6,085 bases of DNA from an uncultured Litorilinea sp. (GTDB taxonomy: Bacteria > Chloroflexota > Anaerolineae > Caldilineales > Caldilineaceae). Positions 5,956 through 6,085 of the stretch are shown here, piece after piece. The notes beneath the pieces were generated by a model. It was not told where the DNA came from, searched no databases, and saw nothing but the letters and a program-made list of their open reading frames with translations. The DNA is taken from the NCBI GenBank assembly GCA_946885925.1, contig CAMPHP010000218.1, positions 1 to 6,085 of the forward strand, read 5' to 3'. Made by a program: the position numbers and the translations under genes. Position 1 is the first letter of the stretch, and every line of letters begins with the position of its first letter.

Positions 5956-6084
5956 TCATGGATAATCCGGAATTTTACATACGAACGTTTGACCGTTGTT
6001 AGGCTGTAAGACAGATAAGGCTAGCAGCGCATACGCAGTTGTTTCAGTGTTGCTGTCATTGATCGGCTGGCCCGCTTCGTCATA
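5956..6084 (-). CDS. C-terminal end of an unidentified protein (partial)
   Basis: A minus-strand frame is open from the right edge to a TGA at 5958-5956 and gives 42 residues. The visible part contains NDSNTETTAYALLALSVLQ (residues 9-27) and ends FVCKIPDYP. The A-x-x-x-T-A-Y-A-L-L-A-L style resembles helices of the prenyltransferase/squalene-oxidase (PFTB) repeat or of the alpha-2-macroglobulin thioester region, but the stretch is too short to assign. Other frames here are broken by stops. A 42-codon open frame can occur by chance, so this is tentative. If real, the strong promoter of the GYD gene starts 15 nt after its stop. Confidence 0.42.
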   Translation of the reverse strand, partial: YDEAGQPINDSNTETTAYALLALSVLQPNNGQTFVCKIPDYP

Positions 6085-6085
6085 C

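Noticed and set aside
5828..5959. Longer start (ATG at 5959) for the GYD protein
   Set aside because: The extension contains the promoter and the strong ribosome binding site of the ATG at 5827, and GYD homology begins exactly at that ATG.

Overview
The window looks like a bacterial chromosome of moderate GC content. It holds two converging gene blocks that meet near position 3900. I cannot name the organism. The mix of a MelA-type GH4 enzyme behind an ABC sugar permease, a GYD-domain protein, a STAS/SEC14-like small protein and a short acetamidase/formamidase would fit Chloroflexota or a similar soil or biofilm lineage, but this is a low-confidence inference.

Plus-strand block (1-3879), carbohydrate use. 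It opens with the last 17 codons of a MalG-type sugar ABC permease. Next come a GH4 alpha-galactosidase (130-1416, start moved downstream to a well-placed ribosome binding site) and a large 800-residue protein made of two tandem alpha/beta-hydrolase units (1477-3879). Short gaps (73 and 60 nt), a common strand and no visible terminator suggest one transcript: import of an oligosaccharide, removal of galactosyl side groups, and removal of ester groups. A perfect 10-bp inverted repeat straddles the alpha-galactosidase stop codon.

Minus-strand block (6085-3929). Reading leftwards from the right edge: the possible C-terminus of a cut-off protein; a near-consensus TTGACA-N17-TACAAT promoter overlapping a small palindrome; a 97-residue GYD-domain protein (5534-5827); a 187-nt gap with a 14-bp RNA hairpin just before the next ribosome binding site; an acetamidase/formamidase family protein (4411-5346); and, 38 nt on, a 147-residue STAS/SEC14-like protein (3929-4372). 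The last two look co-transcribed.

The 49 nt between the converging blocks carry an exact 13-bp tandem duplication and no clear terminator.

The most interesting item is the duplicated hydrolase. Both halves keep the whole architecture, including a matching N-terminal lead-in segment. The first half has a glucuronoyl-esterase-like Ser-Arg-Gly-Gly-Lys elbow and a Pro-Gly-Gly-His catalytic histidine. The second half has an ordinary Gly-Phe-Ser-Leu-Gly elbow and Asn where that histidine should align. I see no CRISPR array, transposase, tRNA or rRNA here.
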